NCBI GenBank assembly: GCA_965220205.1
Contig: OZ244812.1
Span: forward strand, 186,001-250,000
Direction: 5' to 3'
DNA from: G965220205 sp965220205
GTDB lineage: Bacteria; Chloroflexota; Dehalococcoidia; Lucifugimonadales; Australimonadaceae
DNA: 64,000 nt
Under the pieces are notes generated by a model. The model saw nothing but the letters and a program-made list of their open reading frames with translations. It was not told where the DNA came from and searched no databases. Positions within the stretch are counted from its first letter, which is position 1; every line of letters begins with the position of its first letter. This document shows, one piece after another, positions 57,387 to 64,000 of this stretch. The translations under genes and the position numbers were made by a program.

Positions 57387-58757
57387 CTATCCCCCCATCC
57401 GCCAGGTCGTGCCCGATGGAGAGTCCGTAACCTCGACGCCCATGGCTTCGAGCTCGCCGCGGACGGCGTCGGCGCCGGCGAAGTCCCTCGCGGCGCGGAG
57501 CGCGGCGCGCTTATCGACCAGGGCCTGGACGTGATTCGCGACCTCGGGCTCGACCTCGAATTCGCGGCCGGCGAGAGTGAGGCCGAGGACGCCGGTCGTC
57601 GTGCTGCGCAGCATCTCCTGGGCGTCCGCGACGTTCAGGCCGCGGCGGGCGTCGCGGTTCAAGTCCCGGGTGAGGTCGAAGAGCGCGGCGAGCGCTTGGG
57701 GCGTGTTGAGGTCGTCGTCCATGGCGGCGATGAACCGCTCCTCGTACGGCGACGGGTCCAGCCGCTCTCCGCCGCCTGCGTTGCTTTCGAGGCTCGCAGC
57801 TTGGCGGATGCGGCCCGCGGCGCGCTCGGAGCTGGCCATCGCCTCGTCGGAGTAGTAGCCGGGGCCGCGATAGTGCGAGTTCAGCACGCTCAGGCGGATG
57901 GCGTCCGACGAGTAGCGGGAGAGCGCGTCCTTGATGGTGACGAGGTTCCCCACCGACTTGCTCATCTTCTCGTCGCCGAGGAGGAGAAGGCCGTTGTGCA
58001 CCCAGTGGCGTACGAACGGCCTGGCGCCCGTGTACGCCTCGCTCTGAGCGATCTCGTTCTCATGGTGGGGGAATACGAGGTCCTGACCGCCGCCGTGGAT
58101 GTCGATGGTCTCGCCGAGGTAGCGTAGCGACATGGCGGAGCACTCGATGTGCCAGCCGGGCCTGCCGGGTCCCCACGGGCTGTCCCACGCGGGCTCGCCG
58201 GGCTTGGCGCCCTTCCAGAGCGCGAAGTCCATAGGGTGCTCCTTCGCGACGCTCTCCTCGATTCGCGCGCCCGCGCGCATGCCGTCCAGCGACCGGTGGC
58301 TCAGCTTGCCGTAGCCGGGGTCCCGCGTGACCCGGAAGTAGACGTCGCCGTCGGCGCTGTACGCGAACTGTTTGGCGATGAGCCCCTCGATCATCTCGAT
58401 GATGGTGGGCAGCTCCTGAGTAGCGCGGGGGTAGACGTCGGCTCTGCGCACGTTGAGAGCGGCCATGTCGACGAAGTACTCGTCAATCAGCCGCTCGGCC
58501 AGGTCCGTTACCGTCGTGCCTTCCTCGTTGGCGCGGTCGATGAGCTTGTCGTCGATGTCGGTGAAGTTCTGGACGCGCCGCACCCGGTAGCCCCGGTGCT
58601 CGATGTAGCGGTGGAGCACGTCGAAGACGATGAAGCTCATGGCGTGACCCACGTGCGCGGACGAGTAGGGCGTGACTCCGCACACGTACATCTTGACTTC
58701 GTCGCCGGCCGGGGAGAACTCGCGCTTCTCGCCCGTCAGAGTGTCGGACAGCTTCAT
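57387..58757 (-). CDS. cysS: Cysteinyl-tRNA synthetase
   Basis: CysRS, 456 residues, class I. MKLSDTLTGEKREF at the start, zinc/substrate Cys in VKMYVCGVTPYSSAHVGHAMSFIVFDVLHRY where HVGH is the HIGH motif, GWHIECSAMSLRYLG and DLVFPHHENEIAQSEA, and EKMSKSVGNLVTI with KMSKS. The ATG at 58757 overlaps the ispF stop by 4 bases; the open frame extends upstream inside ispF without homology. It belongs to the ispD-ispF-cysS run common in bacteria. Confidence 0.97.
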   Translation of the reverse strand: MKLSDTLTGEKREFSPAGDEVKMYVCGVTPYSSAHVGHAMSFIVFDVLHRYIEHRGYRVRRVQNFTDIDDKLIDRANEEGTTVTDLAERLIDEYFVDMAALNVRRADVYPRATQELPTIIEMIEGLIAKQFAYSADGDVYFRVTRDPGYGKLSHRSLDGMRAGARIEESVAKEHPMDFALWKGAKPGEPAWDSPWGPGRPGWHIECSAMSLRYLGETIDIHGGGQDLVFPHHENEIAQSEAYTGARPFVRHWVHNGLLLLGDEKMSKSVGNLVTIKDALSRYSSDAIRLSVLNSHYRGPGYYSDEAMASSERAAGRIRQAASLESNAGGGERLDPSPYEERFIAAMDDDLNTPQALAALFDLTRDLNRDARRGLNVADAQEMLRSTTTGVLGLTLAGREFEVEPEVANHVQALVDKRAALRAARDFAGADAVRGELEAMGVEVTDSPSGTTWRMGG

Positions 58758-59242
58758 GTTGTGAGCTCGGTGATAGACGCCACGGCCAGGGCGGATGCGC
58801 CGTCCCCGGGTCCCGTGAACCCGAGGCCGTCCTCCGTCGTAGCCTTGATGCTGACTGCGGTGACGCTGGCCCCAAGAGCTGACGCCACCGCTGTGCGCAT
58901 GGCCGTTATGTGCTCCGCGAGCCTTGGACGCTGAATCACGATTGTAGCATCGACATTCACGACCTGCCATCCGGCGCTGCGCACGATCGCGGCGGCCCGC
59001 TCCAGCAGCTCGATGCTCGATACGCCCTGCGGGACCGACGGATCGCCGCTGTCGAAGTGGGCGCCGATGTCGCCAAGCGCCGCCGCCCCCAGTAGCGCGT
59101 CGATGATCGCGTGCGTCGCCACGTCGCCGTCGCTGTGGCCCTCGAGCCCGCGGTCATGCGGCACGTGGACGCCTGCCAGCACCAGGGGCGCGCCCTCGAC
59201 GAGGCGGTGAGCGTCGTAGCCTATGCCGAAACGGGTGGTCAT
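58754..59242 (-). CDS. ispF: 2-C-methyl-D-erythritol 2,4-cyclodiphosphate synthase
   Basis: IspF, 162 residues, forms the cyclodiphosphate in the MEP isoprenoid pathway. RFGIGYDAHRLVEGAPLVLAGVHVPHDRGLEGHSDGDVATHAIIDALLGAAALGDIGAHF carries the metal ligands (DxH and the later His) and SDGDVATHA. The C-terminal segment has INIKATTEDGLGFTG-like IKATTEDGLGFTGPGDG. It overlaps both ispD (4 bases) and cysS (4 bases). Confidence 0.96.
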   Translation of the reverse strand: MTTRFGIGYDAHRLVEGAPLVLAGVHVPHDRGLEGHSDGDVATHAIIDALLGAAALGDIGAHFDSGDPSVPQGVSSIELLERAAAIVRSAGWQVVNVDATIVIQRPRLAEHITAMRTAVASALGASVTAVSIKATTEDGLGFTGPGDGASALAVASITELTT

Positions 59243-59961
59243 CCACCGTGGCCTTCATCAACGCCAGTCCGGCGTTCGATGCGTTCGATTAGCTGAGCAA
59301 CTGCGTCGGCAGTGGCCAGGCCTCTACCTTGCCATTCAACACCAGCAGAGGTGGCGAGCTCACCCATCAGGTTCAAAGTAAGGATGCTCGCTCGGAGTAC
59401 TTCACGGATCACAGTGAGCGTTAGTTGCTCATCGTAGTACGCGCCTAGTCCGACTTCATTGCCCTCTGGGGTTTGCCCAACCGGTACATGGAGGCTCTGA
59501 TACCGCGTATGAGCAGCATACTCACTGAGAGGACCGTAGTTTCCCTTCCACTCCTCGTCCAGTGACTGCCGCTTCGCCATAGCGCTAAATGTCAAGTCCC
59601 CCTTCCCAAGCGCCGGGACACCTTCAATGAGCGCACTGAGCGTTTCTTCATGGTTCGCCGCATCAAGGGCCGTGAGATTGTCTTCCCAAACCATCCGAAC
59701 CAAGGCTAGCGGCTGTTGGTAGTAACCGCGACGCAGCAAGACCATCGAGGCTTTGAGCGAGTTCAAGCATCGCCCTACGAGCAGGAACCTAGCGGTATAC
59801 AGACGGTCGTCTTGTGGCCATGTGGTGGGCAGTGCGTCGAGTCCACCCTTAATCTGTTCCAGTGCAGCCTCGACCACCTCTAGGTCGCGTGGATGATTCC
59901 TATTGGTGGCGGCAGCCGCTTGTTCCTCATAGTCATCCAGCGACGCAGGGGAAACAGCCAT
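59239..59961 (-). CDS. Possible independently translated DUF5677-like protein inside the ispD frame
   Basis: Same frame as ispD. From the ATG at 59961 the 240-residue product begins MAVSPASLDDYEEQAAAATN and is mainly helical with no membrane segment or recognised catalytic motif. The ribosome-site-like GGGAGAG ahead of the ATG and the lower GC suggest this was once a free gene inserted between ispD and ispF that removed the ispD stop codon. Whether it is made alone, fused or both is unknown. Confidence 0.45.
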   Translation of the reverse strand: MAVSPASLDDYEEQAAAATNRNHPRDLEVVEAALEQIKGGLDALPTTWPQDDRLYTARFLLVGRCLNSLKASMVLLRRGYYQQPLALVRMVWEDNLTALDAANHEETLSALIEGVPALGKGDLTFSAMAKRQSLDEEWKGNYGPLSEYAAHTRYQSLHVPVGQTPEGNEVGLGAYYDEQLTLTVIREVLRASILTLNLMGELATSAGVEWQGRGLATADAVAQLIERIERRTGVDEGHGG

Positions 59962-60660
59962 CTTAGACTCTCCCAACAACGCCCCCGCCGCTACCAAATC
60001 CTCCGGCGTCGTCACCTTGATATTCGACCGCGCGCCTTCGAACGTCCGCACCTTGACCCCTATCCGCTCGACCATCGCTCCGTCGTCCGTCACGTCGTCC
60101 GTGATCTCGGCGTGAGCGCGTTCGAGGATGTCGCGGCGGAAGACTTGGGGGGTCTGGGTCATGGCCAACTCGCTGCGGTCCAGCGTCTCGATGACGCGCC
60201 CGTCCTCGGCGACGCGCTTGACGGTGTCGAACACAGGCACGACGGCGATCGCCGCGCCCGTGTCGGCGGCGGCGCGCAGACCGTCTTCGATTATGAGGGA
60301 CGTCACGAACGGGCGGGCGCCGTCGTGGACGAGCGCCCATTCGCACTCCGGCGGGAGCGCGCGGAGGCCGATGCGGACGCTGTCCTGCCGGCGCGCGCCG
60401 CCGAGGAGCGGAGGCATCGTCTTGCGCCAGCCCTTCGCAATGCGGAGCGCGGCGATGGCGTCGAGGTTGCGCTCCGACGTGACGAGGGCGATAGCGCCGA
60501 CTGCGGCGCATTGCTCGAAAGCGTCGCCGGCGCGGGCGATGAGCGGCTCGCCGCCGAGGTCGGCAAGCGTCTTGTCGGCGCCCTGCATGCGAGTGCTGGC
60601 GCCGGCCGCGACAATGACGGCGCCAACGCGGTGAGCGGGAGGGAGAGAGGTGGTCGTCAT
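59239..60660 (-). CDS. ispD: IspD (2-C-methyl-D-erythritol 4-phosphate cytidylyltransferase) with a fused C-terminal DUF5677-like domain
   Basis: A 473-residue open frame with two parts. Residues 1-233 are a complete IspD: GAVIVAAGASTRMQGADKTLADLGGEPLI, VLVTSERN-type LVTSERNLDAI, ALVHDGARPFV and IKVTTPEDLVAAGALLGE. Residues 234-473 are an unrelated mostly helical domain (LVGRCLNSLKASMVLLRRGYYQQPLALVRMVWEDNL), similar in style to DUF5677/Abi-like proteins, encoded by AT-richer DNA. The join lies exactly at the normal IspD end. An internal ATG at 59961 with GGGAGAG 8 bases upstream could start the second part as a separate protein. Confidence 0.85.
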   Translation of the reverse strand: MTTTSLPPAHRVGAVIVAAGASTRMQGADKTLADLGGEPLIARAGDAFEQCAAVGAIALVTSERNLDAIAALRIAKGWRKTMPPLLGGARRQDSVRIGLRALPPECEWALVHDGARPFVTSLIIEDGLRAAADTGAAIAVVPVFDTVKRVAEDGRVIETLDRSELAMTQTPQVFRRDILERAHAEITDDVTDDGAMVERIGVKVRTFEGARSNIKVTTPEDLVAAGALLGESKMAVSPASLDDYEEQAAAATNRNHPRDLEVVEAALEQIKGGLDALPTTWPQDDRLYTARFLLVGRCLNSLKASMVLLRRGYYQQPLALVRMVWEDNLTALDAANHEETLSALIEGVPALGKGDLTFSAMAKRQSLDEEWKGNYGPLSEYAAHTRYQSLHVPVGQTPEGNEVGLGAYYDEQLTLTVIREVLRASILTLNLMGELATSAGVEWQGRGLATADAVAQLIERIERRTGVDEGHGG

Positions 60661-60674
60661 AGGCGGGGGAGGGT

Positions 60675-61505
60675 CTAGACCCACCAACGGGCGACTGCCG
60701 TGTGGCCGGCTGCCTCGGCCAGCACGGTGTATTGTTCCGACGTGAGTCGCCACCCGGCCGCGCCGCAGTTCTCGTCAACGCGCTCGACCCGGTTCGTCTG
60801 GGGTATCGTCACGACGTTGGGCGTGCAGAGCACCCAGTTGAGCAGCACCTGCGCCGCTGTCTTGCCCGCCTGCACGCAGACCATGTCGAGAACGTCGGCG
60901 AGCGCCGGACGCCGCGACAGTTCCTGCTCGAACCGGCCCTGCTCGAGCGAAGAGTAGGCCAGGATGGTGATGCCGTTCTCGGCGCAATAGGGGATCGCCT
61001 GGTCGGCGAACCCGTGGTCGAACAGGCTGTACTTGATCTGGTTCTCGACGATCCGCCCGGGTCCGAGCGCCTGCTCCGCGCCGCGTAGCTCGTCAACCGA
61101 GAAGTTGCTCACCCCAACGAAACGCACCTTGCCCGCCGCGACGAGCTCGTCCATCGCGGTCATCGTTTCGTCGATGGGGATCGTCGCGCTGGGCGAGTGG
61201 AGCTGGTACAGGTCGATCGTGTCGATGCCCAGGCGGCGCAGGCTCCCCTCGGCGGCGTTCAGCAGATCGCGATGGCGGAAGTGCGGGGCGGAAGCCTTCG
61301 TCGCGACGAAGTAGGCGTCGCGGTTGCCCTTGATAGCGTTGCCCACGAGGGTCTCGGTGTTGTAGGACTCGGCCGTGTCCAGCAAGAACGAGCCGAGCTC
61401 CAGCGCACGGTGAATCGTGGCGGGGTCGCCGGTGTAGTTCCATGTGCCGTACCCGACCTCGGGAACGTCGACTCCTGATTGTCCGAGTGGTTTCGTGTCC
61501 ATCAT
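60675..61505 (-). CDS. Aldo/keto reductase
   Basis: A 276-residue NADPH-dependent oxidoreductase. The catalytic tetrad is visible: Asp and Tyr in SFLLDTAESYNTETLVG, Lys in YFVATKASAP and His in DLYQLHSPSATIP. VGVSNFSVDEL and the C-terminal cofactor loop VVTIPQTNRVERVDENCGAAG follow. The substrate is not predictable. Tandem ATG start with GAGGA upstream. It ends 14 bases before ispD and may be co-transcribed with it. Confidence 0.9.
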   Translation of the reverse strand: MMDTKPLGQSGVDVPEVGYGTWNYTGDPATIHRALELGSFLLDTAESYNTETLVGNAIKGNRDAYFVATKASAPHFRHRDLLNAAEGSLRRLGIDTIDLYQLHSPSATIPIDETMTAMDELVAAGKVRFVGVSNFSVDELRGAEQALGPGRIVENQIKYSLFDHGFADQAIPYCAENGITILAYSSLEQGRFEQELSRRPALADVLDMVCVQAGKTAAQVLLNWVLCTPNVVTIPQTNRVERVDENCGAAGWRLTSEQYTVLAEAAGHTAVARWWV

Positions 61506-61532
61506 TGTCCTCGTGTCCGACGCTCGCCTCGC

Positions 61533-62399
61533 CTAGGCAATCCCCAGTTCGTCGGCGAACCGGAGGATGTGATCGGCCGTTGCGCCGGGCTGCTGCTCCT
61601 GTACGTAGTGCGCAGTGTCGGCGATCGGACCCCCGCGGACGTCCTCCGCTGCTTCGCGCCACTGCTCGAACATCGACGCGTCTCCTTCGGGTCCGCGCGA
61701 GCTCCAGATTGCGCAGACGGGCGTCGTCATCTTGCCATGCGCCGCAAGCCGCTCCGCCCAGTAGCCGCGGTCGCGTTCGAGACTCGACCGATAGTCGGCA
61801 AGGATGGCGTCGACGACGCCCGGCCGCGAGAACATCGCAACGTAGTAATCGTGCTCCTCCGGAGTCAGGTGGGGGTTGCGGTCGAGGAACAGCGAGAAGA
61901 AGAGCGCCGGGTTCTGCCCGATCAACTGCTCGGCGACGCCGCGCTGCCGGAAGAAGTCGAAGTACCACTGGCGGCCGGTGGGGTCCTGACGCTGCGGGCG
62001 ATTCCCGCCCTCGGGCGCCGCGTCGATGATCACGACGCCGCGGACTCTGTCGGGGTTCTCGGCAGCGAGGCGCCGCGCGGTGGGCGCGCCCTTGTCGTGA
62101 CCGACAACCATGTACTGTTCGTGGCCCAACTCGCCCATCAGTTCGAAAGCGTCCTGGGTCATGATCGCGGCCGTATAGCCGTCGGGGTCGGACGGTTTGT
62201 CGGAGTCGCCGTAGCCCCTGCGGTCGGGCGCCACGAGCGTGAAACGACGGGACAGCGCCGGCGCGACCCTCTGCCACACGCGGTGGGTGCGCGGGAAGCC
62301 GTGCAGCAGGAGCAGGGGAAAGCCGCTGCCAGCCGTCTCGTACGCAATCCGGACGCCATTGACGCTCGTGTAGCGGAGCTCCGAGCCGTCACCCATCAT
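61533..62399 (-). CDS. Alpha/beta hydrolase with Asp nucleophile (haloacetate dehalogenase-like)
   Basis: A 288-residue alpha/beta hydrolase. PLLLLHGFPRTHRVWQRVAPAL gives the oxyanion segment, and the nucleophile elbow is VVGHDKGAPTARRLA, with Asp in place of Ser. The pattern GHDxG and the preceding DRRGYGDSDKP match haloacetate/fluoroacetate dehalogenases and epoxide hydrolases. A cap domain follows (YFDFFRQRGVAEQLI), then the catalytic His in ADTAHYVQEQQP. Tandem ATGs at 62399 and 62396 follow GGAGGG. Located just upstream of the aldo/keto reductase gene. Confidence 0.85.
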   Translation of the reverse strand: MMGDGSELRYTSVNGVRIAYETAGSGFPLLLLHGFPRTHRVWQRVAPALSRRFTLVAPDRRGYGDSDKPSDPDGYTAAIMTQDAFELMGELGHEQYMVVGHDKGAPTARRLAAENPDRVRGVVIIDAAPEGGNRPQRQDPTGRQWYFDFFRQRGVAEQLIGQNPALFFSLFLDRNPHLTPEEHDYYVAMFSRPGVVDAILADYRSSLERDRGYWAERLAAHGKMTTPVCAIWSSRGPEGDASMFEQWREAAEDVRGGPIADTAHYVQEQQPGATADHILRFADELGIA

Positions 62400-62645
62400 G
62401 TCGTGGCCCTCCCATGCCGCAAAGCCAATGCGTGGGTGGAGTATACAGAACGGGGCTGCGCCGCTCCCGTCCGAGAGCGCGGCCATGCTCGTGGGGCGCC
62501 TTTTGCCACGAGGCGGAATCTGCTACGCTTGAAGAGCAGATGTACGTGTAAGGTCGAGCGGCGTCCTCTTTCTCTAGACTTCCACGTCAAGAGCAGGGAG
62601 CGGCGCGCTCTTTGCATCCAACGCTGGGAGGCCGGGGAGTAATCG

Positions 62646-64000
62646 GTGGCAAACGTTTGGAAAGGCGAGCCCTTTGGGCTGTACCGTCCGGAGTTCGAGC
62701 ACAGCGCCTGCGGAGTAGGCGTTGTGGCGAACGTCCGCGGCGTGAAGTCCAATGAGGTCGTTCGGAACGGGCTCGAGGTGCTGACCAACCTCGCGCACCG
62801 CGGCGCGGCGGGCAGCGACCCCGAAACCGGCGACGGCGCCGGCATGCTGCTCCAGATGCCGCACGACTTCCTGCGCCGCGAAACGGCGAAGCTGGGGATC
62901 GACCTGCCGGGACCCGGCGGCTACGCGGCCGGTGTCGTGTTTCTGCCGCAGGACAGCGCAGAGCGCGAGACGTGCGAGGCAATCGTCGTCCGCGCCACTG
63001 AACAGGAGGGGCAGCGGTTCCTCGGCTGGCGCGACGTTCCCGTGGACCCGTCCGTCATCGGCTACGTCGCCCGGGAGTGTCAGCCGGCGATTCGCCAGTT
63101 CTTCATCGGCATGGGCCCCGGGTCGGACTCCGCGGCGTTCGAACGCAAGCTGTTCGTCATTCGCAAGGTCGCTGAGCGCCAAGTCCTCGATGCGGAGCTC
63201 TCCGGCGGAGGCGAGTTCTACGTCTGCAGCCTGTCCTCGAAGCTGGTCGTCTACAAAGGCTTGCTCATGGGCACCCAGCTCGAGGGCTTCTACAAGGACT
63301 TGGCCGACCCGCTCGTCGTGAGCTCATTCGTGTTGGTGCACTCGCGCTTCAGCACCAACACGCTGGGCTCATGGAAGCTGGCGCACCCCTACCGCTACAT
63401 CGTCCACAACGGCGAGATCAACACGCTGCGGGGCAACATCAACTGGATGGTGGCGCGCCAGAACGCCATGGCCTCGCCGGAATTCGGCGACGATCTCGAC
63501 AAGCTGTTCCCCATCATCTGGCCGGGCCAGAGCGACACCGCGTGCATCGACAACGCCTACGAGCTCATGCTGCACACCGGGCGCCCGCTCCACCACGCGA
63601 TGATGGCGCTGATTCCGGAGGCCACCGGCCCGAGGGTCCAGATGTCGCAGGACAAACGCGACTTCTACGACTACCACGCCTGCCTCGTCGAGCCCTGGGA
63701 CGGCCCGGCCCTCATCGCCTTCACCGACGGCGACCGTGTTGGCGCGGTGCTCGACCGCAACGGACTGCGTCCCTTCCGCTACCTCGTCACGACCGACGAC
63801 ACGTTGGTCATGGCCTCGGAGGTGGGCGTTCTCGACATCCCGCCTGAGAAAGTGCTGTTCAAGGAGCGCATTCACCCCGGCCGGATGTTCCTGATGGACC
63901 CGGAGCGCGGGGGCATCGTCGACGACGCCACGATCAAGTCGGAGTTGTCGGCGCGCCAGCCCTACGGCGAGTGGCTGCGGGACAACTTGGTGCACTTGGA
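62646..64000 (+). CDS. gltB: Glutamate synthase large subunit (partial, 5' end)
   Basis: First 451 codons of a glutamate synthase (GOGAT) large chain; it runs off the window end. The glutaminase (class II amidotransferase) domain opens MANVWKGEPFGLYRPEFEHS then ACGVGVVAN, where Cys22 becomes the N-terminal nucleophile after removal of a 21-residue propeptide. HRGAAGSDPETGDGAGMLLQMP, VHSRFSTNTLGSWKLAHPYRYIVHNGEINTLRGN and DRNGLRPFRY are further family blocks. GTG start with GGGGAG 6 bases upstream. The enzyme makes glutamate from glutamine and 2-oxoglutarate. Confidence 0.96.
   Translation, partial: MANVWKGEPFGLYRPEFEHSACGVGVVANVRGVKSNEVVRNGLEVLTNLAHRGAAGSDPETGDGAGMLLQMPHDFLRRETAKLGIDLPGPGGYAAGVVFLPQDSAERETCEAIVVRATEQEGQRFLGWRDVPVDPSVIGYVARECQPAIRQFFIGMGPGSDSAAFERKLFVIRKVAERQVLDAELSGGGEFYVCSLSSKLVVYKGLLMGTQLEGFYKDLADPLVVSSFVLVHSRFSTNTLGSWKLAHPYRYIVHNGEINTLRGNINWMVARQNAMASPEFGDDLDKLFPIIWPGQSDTACIDNAYELMLHTGRPLHHAMMALIPEATGPRVQMSQDKRDFYDYHACLVEPWDGPALIAFTDGDRVGAVLDRNGLRPFRYLVTTDDTLVMASEVGVLDIPPEKVLFKERIHPGRMFLMDPERGGIVDDATIKSELSARQPYGEWLRDNLVHL

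Overview
The window is a high-GC bacterial chromosome segment densely packed with genes on both strands. The gene complement suggests a Chloroflexota lineage such as SAR202 or Dehalococcoidia. The pointers are an HspR/HAIR-controlled cbpA-hspR-clp operon, a fused aroK-aroB gene, a tufB-type tRNA-tuf-rpmG-secE-nusG-rplKAJL operon, a siroheme-decarboxylase (Ahb) gene inside the tetrapyrrole operon, and many IS5-type elements with derived MITEs. This placement is an inference from gene content and was not tested by phylogeny.

Layout. 0-4.4 kb: ruvX, a DUF429 gene, and shikimate-pathway genes aroC and a fused aroK-aroB whose only good start is an ATA codon. 4.5-9.3 kb: a restriction-modification locus whose hsdS is split by an IS1182-like element; the HsdM-like protein carries a PD-(D/E)XK-type N-terminal domain. 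9.3-11.6 kb: a Phd/VapC toxin-antitoxin pair with a strong promoter inside a perfect inverted-repeat operator, and a TolB-like propeller lipoprotein, together bracketed by a direct repeat of the 3' end of a GNAT gene. 11.6-14.4 kb (minus strand): a sulfur-metabolism operon of thrC-like PLP enzyme, NIL protein, MoaD/ThiS-type carrier and a membrane-anchored peroxiredoxin-like protein. The last gene is interrupted by one in-frame UGA exactly at the first Cys of a CxxC motif, with a SECIS-like hairpin behind it, so it is probably a selenoprotein. A 223-bp MITE abuts its stop codon.

14.7-18.7 kb: heat-shock operon cbpA-hspR-clpC/B behind a HAIR-like operator. 18.9-27.4 kb: DMT and MFS transporters, a moxR-DUF58-transglutaminase operon and pcm. 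Two related but unexplained intergenic repeats, each with short tandem repeats, a CACTCGTA hairpin and a conserved tail, flank the MFS gene. 27.5-36.7 kb: a tetrapyrrole operon with a MerR-HTH/RsbRD_N-like regulator, fused AhbA-AhbB, met8-like, hemA, hemC, cobA-hemD, hemB, an unknown gene and hemL. It can take glutamyl-tRNA to siroheme, and the Ahb protein points to siroheme-dependent heme (or heme d1) synthesis. 36.8-37.9 kb: cupredoxin lipoprotein, PuuD-like membrane protein and a 34-residue membrane peptide.

38-42.3 kb: M20 hydrolase, VOC protein, radC, DUF427 and an IS5-family element. 42.3-47.4 kb (minus strand): rplL, rplJ, rplA, rplK, nusG, secE, rpmG, tuf and three tRNA genes (Thr, Tyr, Thr) behind one clear promoter. 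47.6-55.9 kb: a thioredoxin-NHL protein, gatB, secG, a SAM hydrolase-type protein, GNATs, a HAD hydrolase and an 812-bp IS5-family element with a -1 frameshift site. 55.9-62.4 kb (minus strand): FAD oxidase, cysS, ispF, ispD fused to an unrelated domain, an aldo/keto reductase and an alpha/beta hydrolase. 62.6 kb to the end: the 5' part of gltB.

The IS5-type insertions share a theme. Two intact elements and a MITE sit in CTAG tetranucleotides that form gene stop codons, so the target duplication restores the stop and no gene is lost.
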